The notes: generated by a model from the sequence alone, not told the origin. A stretch of 64,000 nt of DNA from JBBATK01 sp044224515 (GCA_044224515.1 JBGAKH010000011.1:99700-163699); one strand, 5' to 3'. Shown: positions 18,990-28,262, counted from the first letter of the stretch. Made by a program: numbers and translations.

Positions 18990-19870
18990 TAGCCCAGAAT
19001 GTTTTTGCCCATGGTCGATGCGATCACGTCGGCAGCGAAATCAGCACTTGAGTTCTTGTCGTCCAAAATAGGGTTGACCTCCGCAACTTCGAGGGAACTT
19101 AACAAGCCACTTTCGGCAATCATCTCCATGCAAAGGTGAATCTCACGGTAGGAGAAGCCGCCTGGCACAGGTGTTCCCACACCTTTGACTAGAGTCGGGT
19201 CGACACTATCGAGATCGAAGCTTACGTGTAAGTGGTCGACATGTGCACGCATGTGCTCGAGTACACCCGTCATGACGTGATACATACCTTGCTTATCGAT
19301 ATCGGGCATTGCGTGGGCAATGACGTGGAGTTCTTTGATGAGACTGCGTTCGCCCGGATCAACGGAGCGGATTCCGATGAGAGCGACGTTGGTCGGGTGG
19401 ACTTTCGGTGCAAAGTTCATGAGATTGACCAGCGAGGCTTCACCCAAGCCCATGGAGACTGCGAGTGGCATTCCGTGAATGTTTCCCGAAGGTGTAGAAT
19501 CCGGTGTGTTCATGTCGGCATGCGCATCGATCCAGATAACCCCCAAACGTTTATTGCGTTCGCGACAATGAGCCGAGATACCGGCAATTGAGCCGATGCT
19601 CATGGAGTGATCCCCACCAAGGATCAGAGGAAAACCGTCGTTATCGAGAATTTTCTTTGTTTTCAGAGCCAACTTCTCGCAGGAGCGACTAATCTCGGGA
19701 AGGTACTTGAGATGCGGGTTCTCGATGGTCTGCACCTCTTGCGTTTTTACCTGGATATCTCCCTCATCGCTAATAGTATACCCAAGCTCACGGAGACGTC
19801 CGGCCAGGTCTGCGATACGGATTGCTGAAGGACCCATATCGACACCGCGTCGACCGGCTCCAAGATCCAT
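18989..19870 (-). CDS. rocF: Arginase (arginase/agmatinase superfamily)
   Basis: Hydrolyses L-arginine to ornithine and urea with a binuclear manganese site. All ligand motifs are present: GGDHSMSIG, DAHADMN and SFDLDSVDP, plus VGTPVPGGFSYREIH. The RRGVDMGPSAIR segment and the closing EVAEVNPILDD motif favour true arginase over agmatinase. The coordinates run from the first standard codon, but that ATG falls inside the conserved first strand: codons just upstream, in frame (19871-19897), read PKISILGFP before MDLGAG. No ATG, GTG or TTG occurs between the in-frame stop at 19931-19933 and 19870, so the true start is probably non-canonical (ATT at 19918 is a candidate). The downstream barrel gene is translationally coupled. 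Confidence 0.93.
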   Translation of the reverse strand: MDLGAGRRGVDMGPSAIRIADLAGRLRELGYTISDEGDIQVKTQEVQTIENPHLKYLPEISRSCEKLALKTKKILDNDGFPLILGGDHSMSIGSIAGISAHCRERNKRLGVIWIDAHADMNTPDSTPSGNIHGMPLAVSMGLGEASLVNLMNFAPKVHPTNVALIGIRSVDPGERSLIKELHVIAHAMPDIDKQGMYHVMTGVLEHMRAHVDHLHVSFDLDSVDPTLVKGVGTPVPGGFSYREIHLCMEMIAESGLLSSLEVAEVNPILDDKNSSADFAADVIASTMGKNILG

Positions 19871-20056
19871 GGGAAACCCAAGGATGCTGATTTTGGGATG
19901 AGTTCTGAGCGTGCTAATACAAAACGCGTTTCAAGACGCGGAGTAGTGTAAAGATTGTTGCTACAAATGTACTAAACATGAGCTGCTTGGGGCAATCAGA
20001 TCGTCCTGTCATATATATTTGCATGCAACACGGGAACCATTACTCTCCTCAACTCT

Positions 20057-21478
20057 ATGGATGCTCCAGTTAGTATCACCGCACACATTCTCATTCTCTG
20101 TTATCTCATTGCCTCGGTGCTCTTCGTTATCGGCCTGAAAATGCTCTCGCATCCCGATACCGCACGCCGTGGCAACATCTTGGCGGCTGTTGGGATGGGG
20201 GCCGCAATCTTTGGCACGTTGTTCCTTCATGAAAGTCATGGCGAGCATATCCATAATCATGTGTGGATGATTGCCGCGATGTTGATTGGAACGGTAGTGG
20301 GGTGGATCTCGGCAAAGCGAGTCGCCATGACGGCAATGCCTCAGATGGTCTCTATTTTCAACGGGATGGGTGGTGCCTGTGCTGCAGCAATTTCGCTGAT
20401 CGAATTTGGTCACTCAGCTTCCCGTGGCAGTGCCTTGATGCCCATGGGAGAATCCCTTACCATTGTTGCAGGATTGATGATCGGCTCGGTATCCTTCAGT
20501 GGTTCCGTTATCGCGTTTTTGAAGCTGCAAGGGATCATGAACAAAAACCTTCGCCTTCCTGCGCAGAATATTATCAACGGCTTGATAGTATTGGGTGCTT
20601 TGGCTTTGGGCGTCTACATCGTGACCTCGGGGTCTGCCGACATGACCTTGATCCTCGCAGTATTTACTCTTTCGATTCTGTACGGTGTTTTGTTTGTGTC
20701 GCCTATCGGTGGTGCAGATATGCCGGTTGTTATCTCGCTGTTGAATTCTTTCACCGGGATGGCTGCAGCATTCGGAGGTTTCTTATACGGCAATCAATCA
20801 ATGCTCACCGGCGGTATTCTTGTTGGTGCGGCGGGAACCTTATTGACCATCTTGATGTGTCGCGCCATGAACCGTAGTCTTATCGCGGTTCTTTTCTCAG
20901 CCTTTGGCGAGACCGGCGGCGGAGGCAGCGCTTCCGGACCGCAAGGCTCGATTAAAGAAGCGAGTGCTACGGATGTGGCTGTGATGATGAACTATGCGCA
21001 GAATGTGATCATCGTTCCGGGTTATGGTTTGGCTGTGGCTCAAGGACAACATATCGTGCAAAAAATGGCGACGATCCTGGAAGAGCGAGGCGTTAATGTG
21101 AAGTACGCGATTCACCCGGTGGCGGGTCGTATGCCGGGTCACATGAATGTTTTGCTGGCGGAATCCAATGTTCCTTACTCGCAACTTCTCGACATGGAAG
21201 AAATCAATCCTGAGTTCCCCAATGCCGATGTGGTCATCGTTATCGGTGCAAATGATGTTGTCAACCCCGCGGCGCGCCACGATACGAGTTCGCCAATCTA
21301 TGGCATGCCTATTCTTGATGCCGACAAGGCGAAGAATGTGATTGTAATGAAACGCAGTATGAATGCGGGTTATGCAGGCATTGACAACGAATTGTTCTAC
21401 TACCCGAATTGCTATATGTTCTTTGGTGATGCAAAGAAGTCACTTGAGCGCTTGGTCGACGAGCTGAATGCTCTGTAA
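20057..21478 (+). CDS. pntB: NAD(P) transhydrogenase subunit beta
   Basis: Proton-translocating transhydrogenase beta subunit of 473 residues. The N-terminal half holds about nine membrane helices (HILILCYLIASVLFVIGLKML onward; SVSFSGSVIAFLKLQG and the following LPAQNIINGLIVLG are family hallmarks). The C-terminal domain III binds NADP(H): VIIVPGYGLAVAQGQHIVQ, HPVAGRMPGHMNVLLAE, VVIVIGANDVVNPAARHD and KRSMNAGYAGIDNELFY. It interconverts NADH/NADP and NAD/NADPH using the proton gradient. The alpha subunit gene, normally directly upstream, is not in this window; arginase lies there on the other strand. Followed by a good terminator. Confidence 0.97.
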   Translation: MDAPVSITAHILILCYLIASVLFVIGLKMLSHPDTARRGNILAAVGMGAAIFGTLFLHESHGEHIHNHVWMIAAMLIGTVVGWISAKRVAMTAMPQMVSIFNGMGGACAAAISLIEFGHSASRGSALMPMGESLTIVAGLMIGSVSFSGSVIAFLKLQGIMNKNLRLPAQNIINGLIVLGALALGVYIVTSGSADMTLILAVFTLSILYGVLFVSPIGGADMPVVISLLNSFTGMAAAFGGFLYGNQSMLTGGILVGAAGTLLTILMCRAMNRSLIAVLFSAFGETGGGGSASGPQGSIKEASATDVAVMMNYAQNVIIVPGYGLAVAQGQHIVQKMATILEERGVNVKYAIHPVAGRMPGHMNVLLAESNVPYSQLLDMEEINPEFPNADVVIVIGANDVVNPAARHDTSSPIYGMPILDADKAKNVIVMKRSMNAGYAGIDNELFYYPNCYMFFGDAKKSLERLVDELNAL

Positions 21479-21502
21479 TTGTAAATCTTTGATGAACATG
21501 AT

Positions 21503-21538
21503 AAAGGGTCCGGCAGCTTTGTTGCGGACCCTTTTTTC
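21503..21538 (+). terminator. pntB terminator
   Basis: Perfect 10-bp stem AAAGGGTCCG/CGGACCCTTT around a 12-nt loop, followed by TTTTCTT. Confidence 0.9.
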
Positions 21539-21580
21539 TTGCTTCGACAGCGCAGCGGCTGCTCTTAGCATGACGTACTG

Positions 21581-22450
21581 TTAAGCGTTGCCGGCACTCA
21601 AAACAAGTTTGAGATAGATATAGATGATGGGCGCAACGAAGAGCAGGGAATCGAAGCGATCTAAAACTCCACCGTGTCCGGGTATTAAAGATCCTGAGTC
21701 TTTTATCGCTGCGTCGCGCTTCATAAGTGACTCTACAAAATCGCCAATCGGTCCAACTATCCCGATAACCGCGCCAAGTGCAAAGCCATGCCACATCGGC
21801 AGTTCCGGAAGCATAAAGTGTGAAGCTAGATGAAACGCCAGGATCGAGCCGAAAAATCCGGCGATACTGCCCTCCCAAGATTTCTTTGGTGAGACTCGAG
21901 GAAAAATTTTGTGCTTTCCAAAGGCTAGTCCGGCGAAGTAGGCAAAGCTGTCACCCGACCACACGCCAATAAAACTGCAGAGGATCAAATAACCTTGCCA
22001 ACCACTGCGTAGACTCATACCGCTACTCAACAAAAGTCCACTCTCCGCGGAAAAATCACGAACCAGAACCAAACTGCTCAGGAGCAACACCACGTACAGA
22101 AAACCTGAAAGTTGTACGCTTATGTTGAGAAATGGGTGCGGTTTCTTTCGCCACAGTTCAAGAGTCATCAGGATAAGTATGCCGGCGAGCGCGAATGGGA
22201 GAAGGAGGTCGGTACCTCCGGGCATCGCGCGCAGATGAACCAAGAGGGGAACGAGTGCAGCCATCACTGTACCGAGTGGCACTTGTGGCTGGGCAGCTTT
22301 TGAAATAGAAAGCGCGTAAAACTCGCGCAGTCCTTGCGCACAAAGCAAGGCAACAAGGAGACTAAAAATCCAGCCGCCCTCCAAACAAATCCACACCATG
22401 AGTGGAATACCCACAAGGGCAACGAGGATGCGCGTAAGCATGTTCGACAT
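21581..22450 (-). CDS. cdsA: Phosphatidate cytidylyltransferase
   Basis: Makes CDP-diacylglycerol from phosphatidate and CTP for phospholipid synthesis. Integral membrane protein of 289 residues with about eight helices. The C-terminal CdsA signature is intact: KRDAAIKDSGSLIPGHGGVLDRFDSLLF; also seen are SPKKSWEGSIAGFFGS and GDSFAYFAGLAFGKHKI. The start is ATG at 22450 (MSNMLTRILVALVGIPLMVW); a second ATG at 22441 is equally plausible. The open frame runs 66 codons further upstream without homology. Confidence 0.95.
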   Translation of the reverse strand: MSNMLTRILVALVGIPLMVWICLEGGWIFSLLVALLCAQGLREFYALSISKAAQPQVPLGTVMAALVPLLVHLRAMPGGTDLLLPFALAGILILMTLELWRKKPHPFLNISVQLSGFLYVVLLLSSLVLVRDFSAESGLLLSSGMSLRSGWQGYLILCSFIGVWSGDSFAYFAGLAFGKHKIFPRVSPKKSWEGSIAGFFGSILAFHLASHFMLPELPMWHGFALGAVIGIVGPIGDFVESLMKRDAAIKDSGSLIPGHGGVLDRFDSLLFVAPIIYIYLKLVLSAGNA

Positions 22451-22720
22451 TGTATACGAAGCAATCAGTGATGAATGCATACAATATAGCTGCATTGCAT
22501 GAATTGCTCGAGTGCACAGAGTCAGCGACAAAGCTGTCCGGCGGTATTCACGGAACAACGCGTGGATAGCCCACACGACGTGTTGCTTCAGGTTTTTTGT
22601 AACAAGGGATCGCAGTGTTCCAATGGCATCCTTGCCTAATAGATACACGCCGGGGTGCCGCGTGCGTTGAGTGTACGTAGTCCTAGCAAGGTTCTGTATG
22701 ATTACTAACGATCACTTAAG

Positions 22721-22900
22721 AAGGCTGATGAAGGCTGACGAGCGTCGACAAATGTTGACAAACGTTGACGAACGCTGATGAATGCTGATGAATGCTGATG
22801 AATGCTGATGAATGCTGATGAATGCTGATGAATGCTGATGAATGATGACGACTGATGACGATTGATGATGAGTAATGAAGTGTGCTGAAGATCACTGACG
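22721..22900. repeat. 10-bp tandem repeat array, about 18 units
   Basis: Units of 10 bp begin at 22721 and continue in register to 22900. Six consecutive units (22781-22840) are identical (AATGCTGATG); the flanks are graded variants (AAGGCTGATG, AACGTTGACG, ATTGATGATG). The array lies between cdsA and the cation-efflux gene, 247 bp before the chosen start of the latter. The remaining intergenic sequence (22451-22720, 22901-23146) contains no gene I can support; open frames crossing the array on either strand are products of the repeat. Confidence 0.92.
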
Positions 22901-23146
22901 AGCGCACGACTGAGAGTAATGAAAAAAGAGTATACGCTGCACGGCTCATTGGGAGCACGTGCGGAAGCGTGGCTCCCAACAACGAAGATTGAAGCGGACT
23001 TAGCCGAAGTCGGAAGCTCAACATCCCATGCAGTGTATTCCATCGATCTTGTACAAAGCAGAATGAAAGAGGACATGCATTCTTCTGTATTTTTGTACAA
23101 GAAATTTGCTTCAGTACTTGCGGTCTCGAAACCACCACTTGAGTGC

Positions 23147-24058
23147 ATGGCCTCATCATCACAAAGCTTTGTTTTAACTCCCTCGGAGCGCTTCGGAATG
23201 AACTTGAGTTTGGCTATAGGATTAGCCATGCTCTTTCTTAAATGGTATGCCTACGCCATTACCGGTTCCGTAGCGATTTTTTCTGATGCCATGGAGTCAG
23301 TCGTGCATCAGTTCGCCGTACTCTTTGCCTGGTACTCAATTCGCGTCACCTATCGTCCGCCGGATTCCGAGCATCACTACGGACACGACAAGATCACCTA
23401 TTTCAGCGCGGGATTTGAAGGAGCCTTGATCATCGTTGCAGCCGGTGTTATCATTACGGAATCGATCTCGAAGATCATAGCTCCCACGCCTCTCGAGCAA
23501 ATAGGAGTTGGGGCCGGTTTGACGGCTCTGGCCGGTGGGGTCAACGCTTTGTTAGGTTTGTATTTGATTCGTATAGGTAGACGGCAAAAGTCGCTGATCG
23601 TCGAGGCAAATGGACGACATATCCTTACCGATGCGTGGACGAGTGCGGGCGCAGTTGGCGGTCTGCTATTGGCAGCCGGCACAGGATGGTACTACATTGA
23701 TCCAATTATCGCCTTGATTTTTGGTGCGAACATCATCGTTGAAGGCGGAAAGTTGATTCGCAACGCGGTACATGGACTCATGGATCGAACGAATGAGAGT
23801 TACGAGGTCAAAGCTCGACAAGCTCTCGACGAATTTTGTTCACTGCACAGCACGAGCTACCATCGATTTCGTCTGCGCGAAAGTGGTCAACGTGTGTACG
23901 TGGACTTTCACATTGTTTTTGCTGATGGTACCCCGATTGAAGTAGCGCATCAACTAGCCACTGATGCCGAGCTCTGCGTGATCAATACCATCGATCATGC
24001 AGTAGAAGTTCTCAGTCACTTGGAAAGCACTAATCTTCCGGATGGACACGACGATTGA
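23147..24058 (+). CDS. Cation diffusion facilitator (CDF) transporter
   Basis: Protein of 303 residues. Six membrane helices (about 20-210) carry the CDF metal sites: FSDAMESVVHQ on helix 2 and HILTDAWTSAGAVGG on helix 5. The YRPPDSEHHYGHDKITYFSAGFEGALI segment between them matches the FieF/CzcD-like group. A cytoplasmic regulatory ACT-like domain follows (about 215-303; YHRFRLRESGQRVYVDFHIVFADGTPIEVAHQLA). It exports divalent metals in exchange for protons; which metal is unclear. ATG at 23147 is chosen because the family's N-terminus begins there; the frame is open to 22919, but those residues look unrelated. Confidence 0.92.
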   Translation: MASSSQSFVLTPSERFGMNLSLAIGLAMLFLKWYAYAITGSVAIFSDAMESVVHQFAVLFAWYSIRVTYRPPDSEHHYGHDKITYFSAGFEGALIIVAAGVIITESISKIIAPTPLEQIGVGAGLTALAGGVNALLGLYLIRIGRRQKSLIVEANGRHILTDAWTSAGAVGGLLLAAGTGWYYIDPIIALIFGANIIVEGGKLIRNAVHGLMDRTNESYEVKARQALDEFCSLHSTSYHRFRLRESGQRVYVDFHIVFADGTPIEVAHQLATDAELCVINTIDHAVEVLSHLESTNLPDGHDD

Positions 24059-24073
24059 ACTTCGAATTTTGTA

Positions 24074-24727
24074 TCAATCATTGATATATGCTTCGGCTTC
24101 ATCACTGCGAGCTCCCGCACGCAAGATCTGAAAGTCATCTCCGGTCATGTCGATAATCGTAGACCGTTGTTCAAAACGCGGAGCGTCAATCCATGAGAAT
24201 CGCTCGAACAACACAACGACATCCACGAAAGAACCTATTGCTTCGGCAGCTTCCTCAGCTGTCTCAAAGTCTTCACCTTCCTCGTTCTTGGCGCTAATCG
24301 AAATGAGAGGTTCTTGTAACTCTTGAAGCAGGCGGTTCGCAAAAGGTGCATCCGGGACGCGAATACCGACGGTCTTGCGCTTTGGATCGCAAGCGAAATT
24401 TGGCACCTCTTTCGTTGCCGGAAGGATGAAGGTAAAGGGACCGGGGATCAAACGCTTAATGATTTTAAAAGCCGCGTTCGATACTCGTGCATAGTCAGCG
24501 ATGTTTGAGATACTGTCACACAGGAAGGTCATGCTTTGTCCGCTCGGCATGGCACGGATGCGTCGTATACGATCGATCGCCTCCCTATTGCGGAGTGAGC
24601 AACCAAGAGCGAGACCGGTATCGGTAGGATACAAGATGACCTCGCCGGCACGTAAACGCTGGACGATCATCGCTATGCTCCTCTCTTCGGGAGTTTGCGG
24701 GTGTACCGGTATGATTACCGAGCTCAT
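24074..24727 (-). CDS. Sua5/YciO/YrdC-family protein (TsaC-like)
   Basis: Protein of 217 residues with the YrdC fold. TsaC members make threonylcarbamoyl-AMP for the t6A modification of tRNA; the YciO branch is close but less clearly active. Seen: VILYPTDTGLALGCSLRNREAIDRI (substrate pocket), KKxR-like positions replaced by RAMPSGQSMTFLCDSISNI, LIPGPFTFILPAT, KTVGIRVPDAPFANRLLQ and SISAKNEEGED. The SGQSMTFLC and C-terminal RFEQRSTIIDMTGDDFQILRAGA features resemble the YciO branch. It is convergent with the CDF gene, 15 bp apart. Confidence 0.9.
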   Translation of the reverse strand: MSSVIIPVHPQTPEERSIAMIVQRLRAGEVILYPTDTGLALGCSLRNREAIDRIRRIRAMPSGQSMTFLCDSISNIADYARVSNAAFKIIKRLIPGPFTFILPATKEVPNFACDPKRKTVGIRVPDAPFANRLLQELQEPLISISAKNEEGEDFETAEEAAEAIGSFVDVVVLFERFSWIDAPRFEQRSTIIDMTGDDFQILRAGARSDEAEAYIND

Positions 24728-24890
24728 TCTGCAGTTGTCGACAATAATTCTACGTAAAAATCGAAGCAGCTCAATGCAGCGAGCAATCGAGGATCACTGC
24801 GTTTGAGGCCGATGAACTACGAAACTACCAAGAGTTCGGGCAATGACTATGCCAGGGATGGACAGAATGCAGGAAATGCTAGAGACAAGG

Positions 24891-24944
24891 AGTCCAGACT
24901 ACAATCTCGAGAAGTCCGGACTACATTCTCGAGAAGTCCGGACT
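24891..24944. repeat. 22-bp direct repeats of a 10-bp palindrome
   Basis: The palindrome AGTCCGGACT (AGTCCAGACT in the first unit) occurs at 24891, 24913 and 24935, exactly 22 bp apart, with the spacer ACAATCTCGAGA/ACATTCTCGAGA carrying a second small palindrome (TCTCGAGA). It lies 41 bp beyond the stop of the sensor-kinase gene. It could be a repeated binding site or a simple decayed repeat. Confidence 0.85.
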
Positions 24945-24984
24945 ATGCTCAAAAGAAGTACACGATCCGACCTTGTGTGGACTT

Positions 24985-26244
24985 TTAATCGTAGCGGTGG
25001 ATGGGTAGGGTAAGGGTAATTGTGGTGCCCAAGCCGGGACCGGCGCTGGAAGCAGATGCGTCACCGCCGTGCAATTCAATGATTTTCTTGACAATGAAGA
25101 GCCCAAGTCCGGTACTGCTCTCGCCGGCGGTCGGCTGAGCCGACAATCGTGAAAACTCTCGAAAGGCCATAGTGATGTCATCAGCGCTCATTCCTAAACC
25201 GGTATCGCTCACTTCAAGGACGAGGTAGTTGTCGTCGCAGCTACTTCGTAAGGTCACCGCACCACCGTCAGGAGTATACTTGATAGCATTCGACACCAAG
25301 TTATCCAAGGCTTTACGCAGTTGAATTTCATCGCCGATGTAGTGTCGGCTTTCAGATTTGATATCGACATTGATCCAAATATTCTTACGCTCAGCATTGG
25401 CACTAAAGGCGCGCGCCGATGAGCGCAGCAGATTGCCCACATCAATGGTGTCCGAACGTAGCTGCAAATCCGTCTTACTAAGCATGGCTATCGACAGCAT
25501 GTCTTCAACCAGCGAGCGCATGAGCTCCGACGAACTGCGAGCGATGTCCAACATCTCGAGTTGGTCTGCATCGCCGGCGCACATTCTGTGGAGTTCTCCC
25601 AGAACGGAATCAAGATTGTTGAGAGGATTCTGCAAATCGTGCACGGACATTCGAATGACTTGCTCACGCGATTGTTGCAGGGCTTGTAAGGACTCATTGG
25701 CGCGCTGCAATTCAGAAGAACGTAAAGCCACCAACTTCTCCAGATGCAGGTTGTGCTCCTGGATACGAGTCATGAGATCTTCGTTTGAAGTACGCAAATG
25801 GATAAGCTCAACTACGCGATTGATCATCATGCGAAGTTGCAGCAATTCAATGGGCTTCGTTAGATAGTAGGCAATGCTTGCTTCGTTGATCGCGCGAATT
25901 AAGGCAGCCATGTCGGTGTATCCTGTCATCAGGATACGCTCACACTCCGGACGTAAGGCTTTGAATTCCGTAAGGAGGGCGGCACCATTATCACGACCAA
26001 GTTTCAGATCGCAGATAACGACATCGAAATCGTAGGCAGAGAAGATTTTTCGAGCGGCGGCGACGGTGTCGCATGCAATGATTTCGTGCTCATCTTGAAA
26101 GAACAACTGGATGGCGTCGAGCATCGCCTGCTCATCATCAATAACCAGTATTCGAAGCTGCGTAGCAGCGAGCTGATGAGCAACAAGTGGCTGTCCGAGC
26201 TCCGTCAGTGCTTCATCCTGCATAAGTGATTGAGACCGATCCAT
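24985..26244 (-). CDS. Hybrid response regulator/histidine kinase
   Basis: Soluble kinase of 419 residues. A receiver domain comes first (about 30-148; acidic D36/D37, phospho-acceptor D79 in VVICDLKLG, K130), then a coiled coil (about 150-195), the HisKA dimerisation domain with phospho-His H202 in MSVHDLQNPLNNL, and a HATPase domain with the N box DNLVSNAIKYT, G1 DTGLGMS and G2 GLGLFIVKKI. There is no membrane segment or input sensor, so the receiver at the N-terminus is the likely input, making this an intermediate of a phosphorelay. No partner regulator is adjacent. Confidence 0.94.
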   Translation of the reverse strand: MDRSQSLMQDEALTELGQPLVAHQLAATQLRILVIDDEQAMLDAIQLFFQDEHEIIACDTVAAARKIFSAYDFDVVICDLKLGRDNGAALLTEFKALRPECERILMTGYTDMAALIRAINEASIAYYLTKPIELLQLRMMINRVVELIHLRTSNEDLMTRIQEHNLHLEKLVALRSSELQRANESLQALQQSREQVIRMSVHDLQNPLNNLDSVLGELHRMCAGDADQLEMLDIARSSSELMRSLVEDMLSIAMLSKTDLQLRSDTIDVGNLLRSSARAFSANAERKNIWINVDIKSESRHYIGDEIQLRKALDNLVSNAIKYTPDGGAVTLRSSCDDNYLVLEVSDTGLGMSADDITMAFREFSRLSAQPTAGESSTGLGLFIVKKIIELHGGDASASSAGPGLGTTITLTLPIHRYD

Positions 26245-26717
26245 GGTGCGTACACGAAATGCTACGTTATACTACTATCTGAAAGAAATCTTCGAAAAGC
26301 TGCGCACAACAACGAAAAGCCCGGCTCTGCGCATATCTGCTATGAACCGCAGCAATAAGCAACTTGCGAGCTCTACACACAATTCTTAGCACCTCATTGG
26401 AAAACCGCAGTCATAAAGTACCCGGCTACTAACGACACGATGCGTCATATCGGAATGAACACTCCACCATATCATTGACGAATGCGATTCGAGGCTGCGA
26501 GCTTCGCAGGATGCAAGAGTCAAGTGAGCTCATAAGCAAAGGCAACAGTTGTGTTGTTCTTCTACTCACTTCGCACGATTCGTTGTTCAGATGTACAGTG
26601 CTGCGGACAGGCTAAGAGACTCACAAAGATAGTCAAGATTAGCACGGCATTTCCGACATGAGGTAATTTGTTTTTGGCGTATTTTGGCAGCGGGGGATTA
26701 TTCATTGTGAGTCTTGA
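26245..26717. other. 473-bp intergenic region
   Basis: Divergent spacer between the sensor kinase and the LysE-type exporter. No gene, tRNA or clear hairpin seen on either strand. Confidence 0.4.
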
Positions 26718-27377
26718 ATGATAGCATTACTCGTTGGACTGGCTTCCGGATTTGTGATATCGATGCCGCCCGGTCCTGTTGCAGCATTTACCATTGAAAC
26801 CACGTTGTCAAAAGGAAAGCGCACCGGCATGAGTGTCGGTTTCGGCGTCGCCGTTGTCGATATGGTTTTTTGCTTAGGTATACTTTTCGCTTCTTCAGCC
26901 GTTCTGTCAAATCTCTTTCATCTCAACGCAGAGTATCCGACAACCTCGTTAGTGTTAAAAGTCGCCGTCATTGCCGCTATCATTGGTTACGCTTTTACGC
27001 AGCTCCAATCAAAAGCTAACGAAACGCCGACTTCTCGTCTGCACCTTGAAGATCGAGTTCAGGGCTCAAAGCCGCTGATTATTGGTTCTGCAACTGCACT
27101 GAGCAACGCTTTCAATCCCACATTTCTGCCTTCGTTGACCGCGCTCCTGGCGTCCATCAGCGCTCTTGTTCCTCAAATTCAAGCAAACATGGTGGACAAG
27201 TGGCTTTTTGCCCTTGGTTTCGGAGCCGGTACCTACGGATGGTTGCACTCAATTATCAGTATGGTGCATCGTCATCATGCCTTGATTTCAACGCGAACAA
27301 TGGTGGTTATTCGTCGCGTTGGGGCCGTCATCTTTATCGTGTTCGCCCTTTATCTGTTATGGAAAATCCTTCCCTGA
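26718..27377 (+). CDS. LysE-family translocator
   Basis: Membrane exporter of 219 residues with about six helices. The N-terminal ISMPPGPVAAFTIETTLSKGKRTGMSVGFGVAVVD is the signature of the LysE/RhtB family, which exports amino acids or related small solutes. The central SATALSNAFNPTFLPSLTALLA repeats the NP motif of the second half. The substrate cannot be predicted. Start ATG at 26718 without obvious Shine-Dalgarno. Confidence 0.88.
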   Translation: MIALLVGLASGFVISMPPGPVAAFTIETTLSKGKRTGMSVGFGVAVVDMVFCLGILFASSAVLSNLFHLNAEYPTTSLVLKVAVIAAIIGYAFTQLQSKANETPTSRLHLEDRVQGSKPLIIGSATALSNAFNPTFLPSLTALLASISALVPQIQANMVDKWLFALGFGAGTYGWLHSIISMVHRHHALISTRTMVVIRRVGAVIFIVFALYLLWKILP

Positions 27378-27518
27378 GCACTGATTAAGCACGGATTAAA
27401 CTCTGAGTCCCGCCGCCCGCCTCAAACAAGTTTTACACAGCTGATCACGCAGAGCCTCTTAGATGCTAGTTTGTTTGGCATTGGACTTCCATTGTTGTAC
27501 CCTCGTAGGAGTGAGAAC

Positions 27519-28262
27519 ATGACACAGTACCTTATTCTTGATATCGAGACATCTCCGATCGATTGGAATTCCCTGGACGATGCTCAGCACGAGTATTTGC
27601 TCCGCGGTGCAGCGAGCGAAGAGGATCAAGAACGTAAAAAGTCGGAAATGGCTTTAGCTCCACTTACAGGGATGGTGGTCTGTATCGGCATCGTACACAT
27701 GGTCAAAGACGAGCAGGGAGGTTGGAAAGAAGAGAAACGTGTGGCCTTGGTGCGAAACCGCAATGACGAGGAAGAAAAGTCAAAGCAAGTACTCGAGTCC
27801 GGGCTCACCATGATTTGTAGTTCAGAGAAATCACTCCTTCAGGATTTTTGGAAGTATGTGCGTGCCCAAAACGACGGGGGCCGTCGTGTTCACTTTGTGA
27901 GTTTTAACGGACGTGGCTTTGATTTCCCTTTCTTGATGCTTCGTTCCGCAGTACTTGGCATTCGCCCGAGTCTAAACCTGATGTCGGGCACCCGATGGAA
28001 TTACCGTGAGAGTCACACCGACTTACTCGACGAATTCACGTATCAGATGCCGCAACAGAATGGGGCCACACGACGCTTCAACCTTGATTTTTATACCAAG
28101 ACCTTTGGCATTCGATCTCCGAAAGCCGAAGGCGTCGATGGCTCTAAAGTTGCCGAATATTATGACCGTAAAGACTATAGCACTATTGCTGAGTATTGTC
28201 TTCGCGATGTTCAAGCTACCTGGGAACTTTACTTGGTGTGGCTCGAACTTCTGAGAATGTAA
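27519..28262 (+). CDS. Predicted DnaQ-fold 3'-5' exonuclease
   Basis: Protein of 247 residues with the RNase H-like exonuclease fold, close to the PolB-exonuclease-like group of stand-alone nucleases. Exo I is LILDIETSPIDW (D8, E10), Exo II is VSFNGRGFDFPFLMLR and Exo III is EYCLRDVQATWELY, so all four acidic metal ligands are in place. No polymerase domain is attached. It probably trims DNA ends or RNA. The ATG at 27519 is preceded by TAGGAG 9 nt upstream; the frame is open to 27471, but those 16 codons are not conserved-looking. Follows the LysE gene with a 141-bp gap. Confidence 0.85.
   Translation: MTQYLILDIETSPIDWNSLDDAQHEYLLRGAASEEDQERKKSEMALAPLTGMVVCIGIVHMVKDEQGGWKEEKRVALVRNRNDEEEKSKQVLESGLTMICSSEKSLLQDFWKYVRAQNDGGRRVHFVSFNGRGFDFPFLMLRSAVLGIRPSLNLMSGTRWNYRESHTDLLDEFTYQMPQQNGATRRFNLDFYTKTFGIRSPKAEGVDGSKVAEYYDRKDYSTIAEYCLRDVQATWELYLVWLELLRM

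Noticed and set aside
22721..22900. CRISPR array
   Set aside because: Units are adjacent 10-mers without unique spacers, and no cas gene is near.
22705..23229. Long minus-strand frames with His/Ser/Phe/Ile repeats
   Set aside because: Produced by the 10-bp tandem array; they also cover the true start of the CDF gene.
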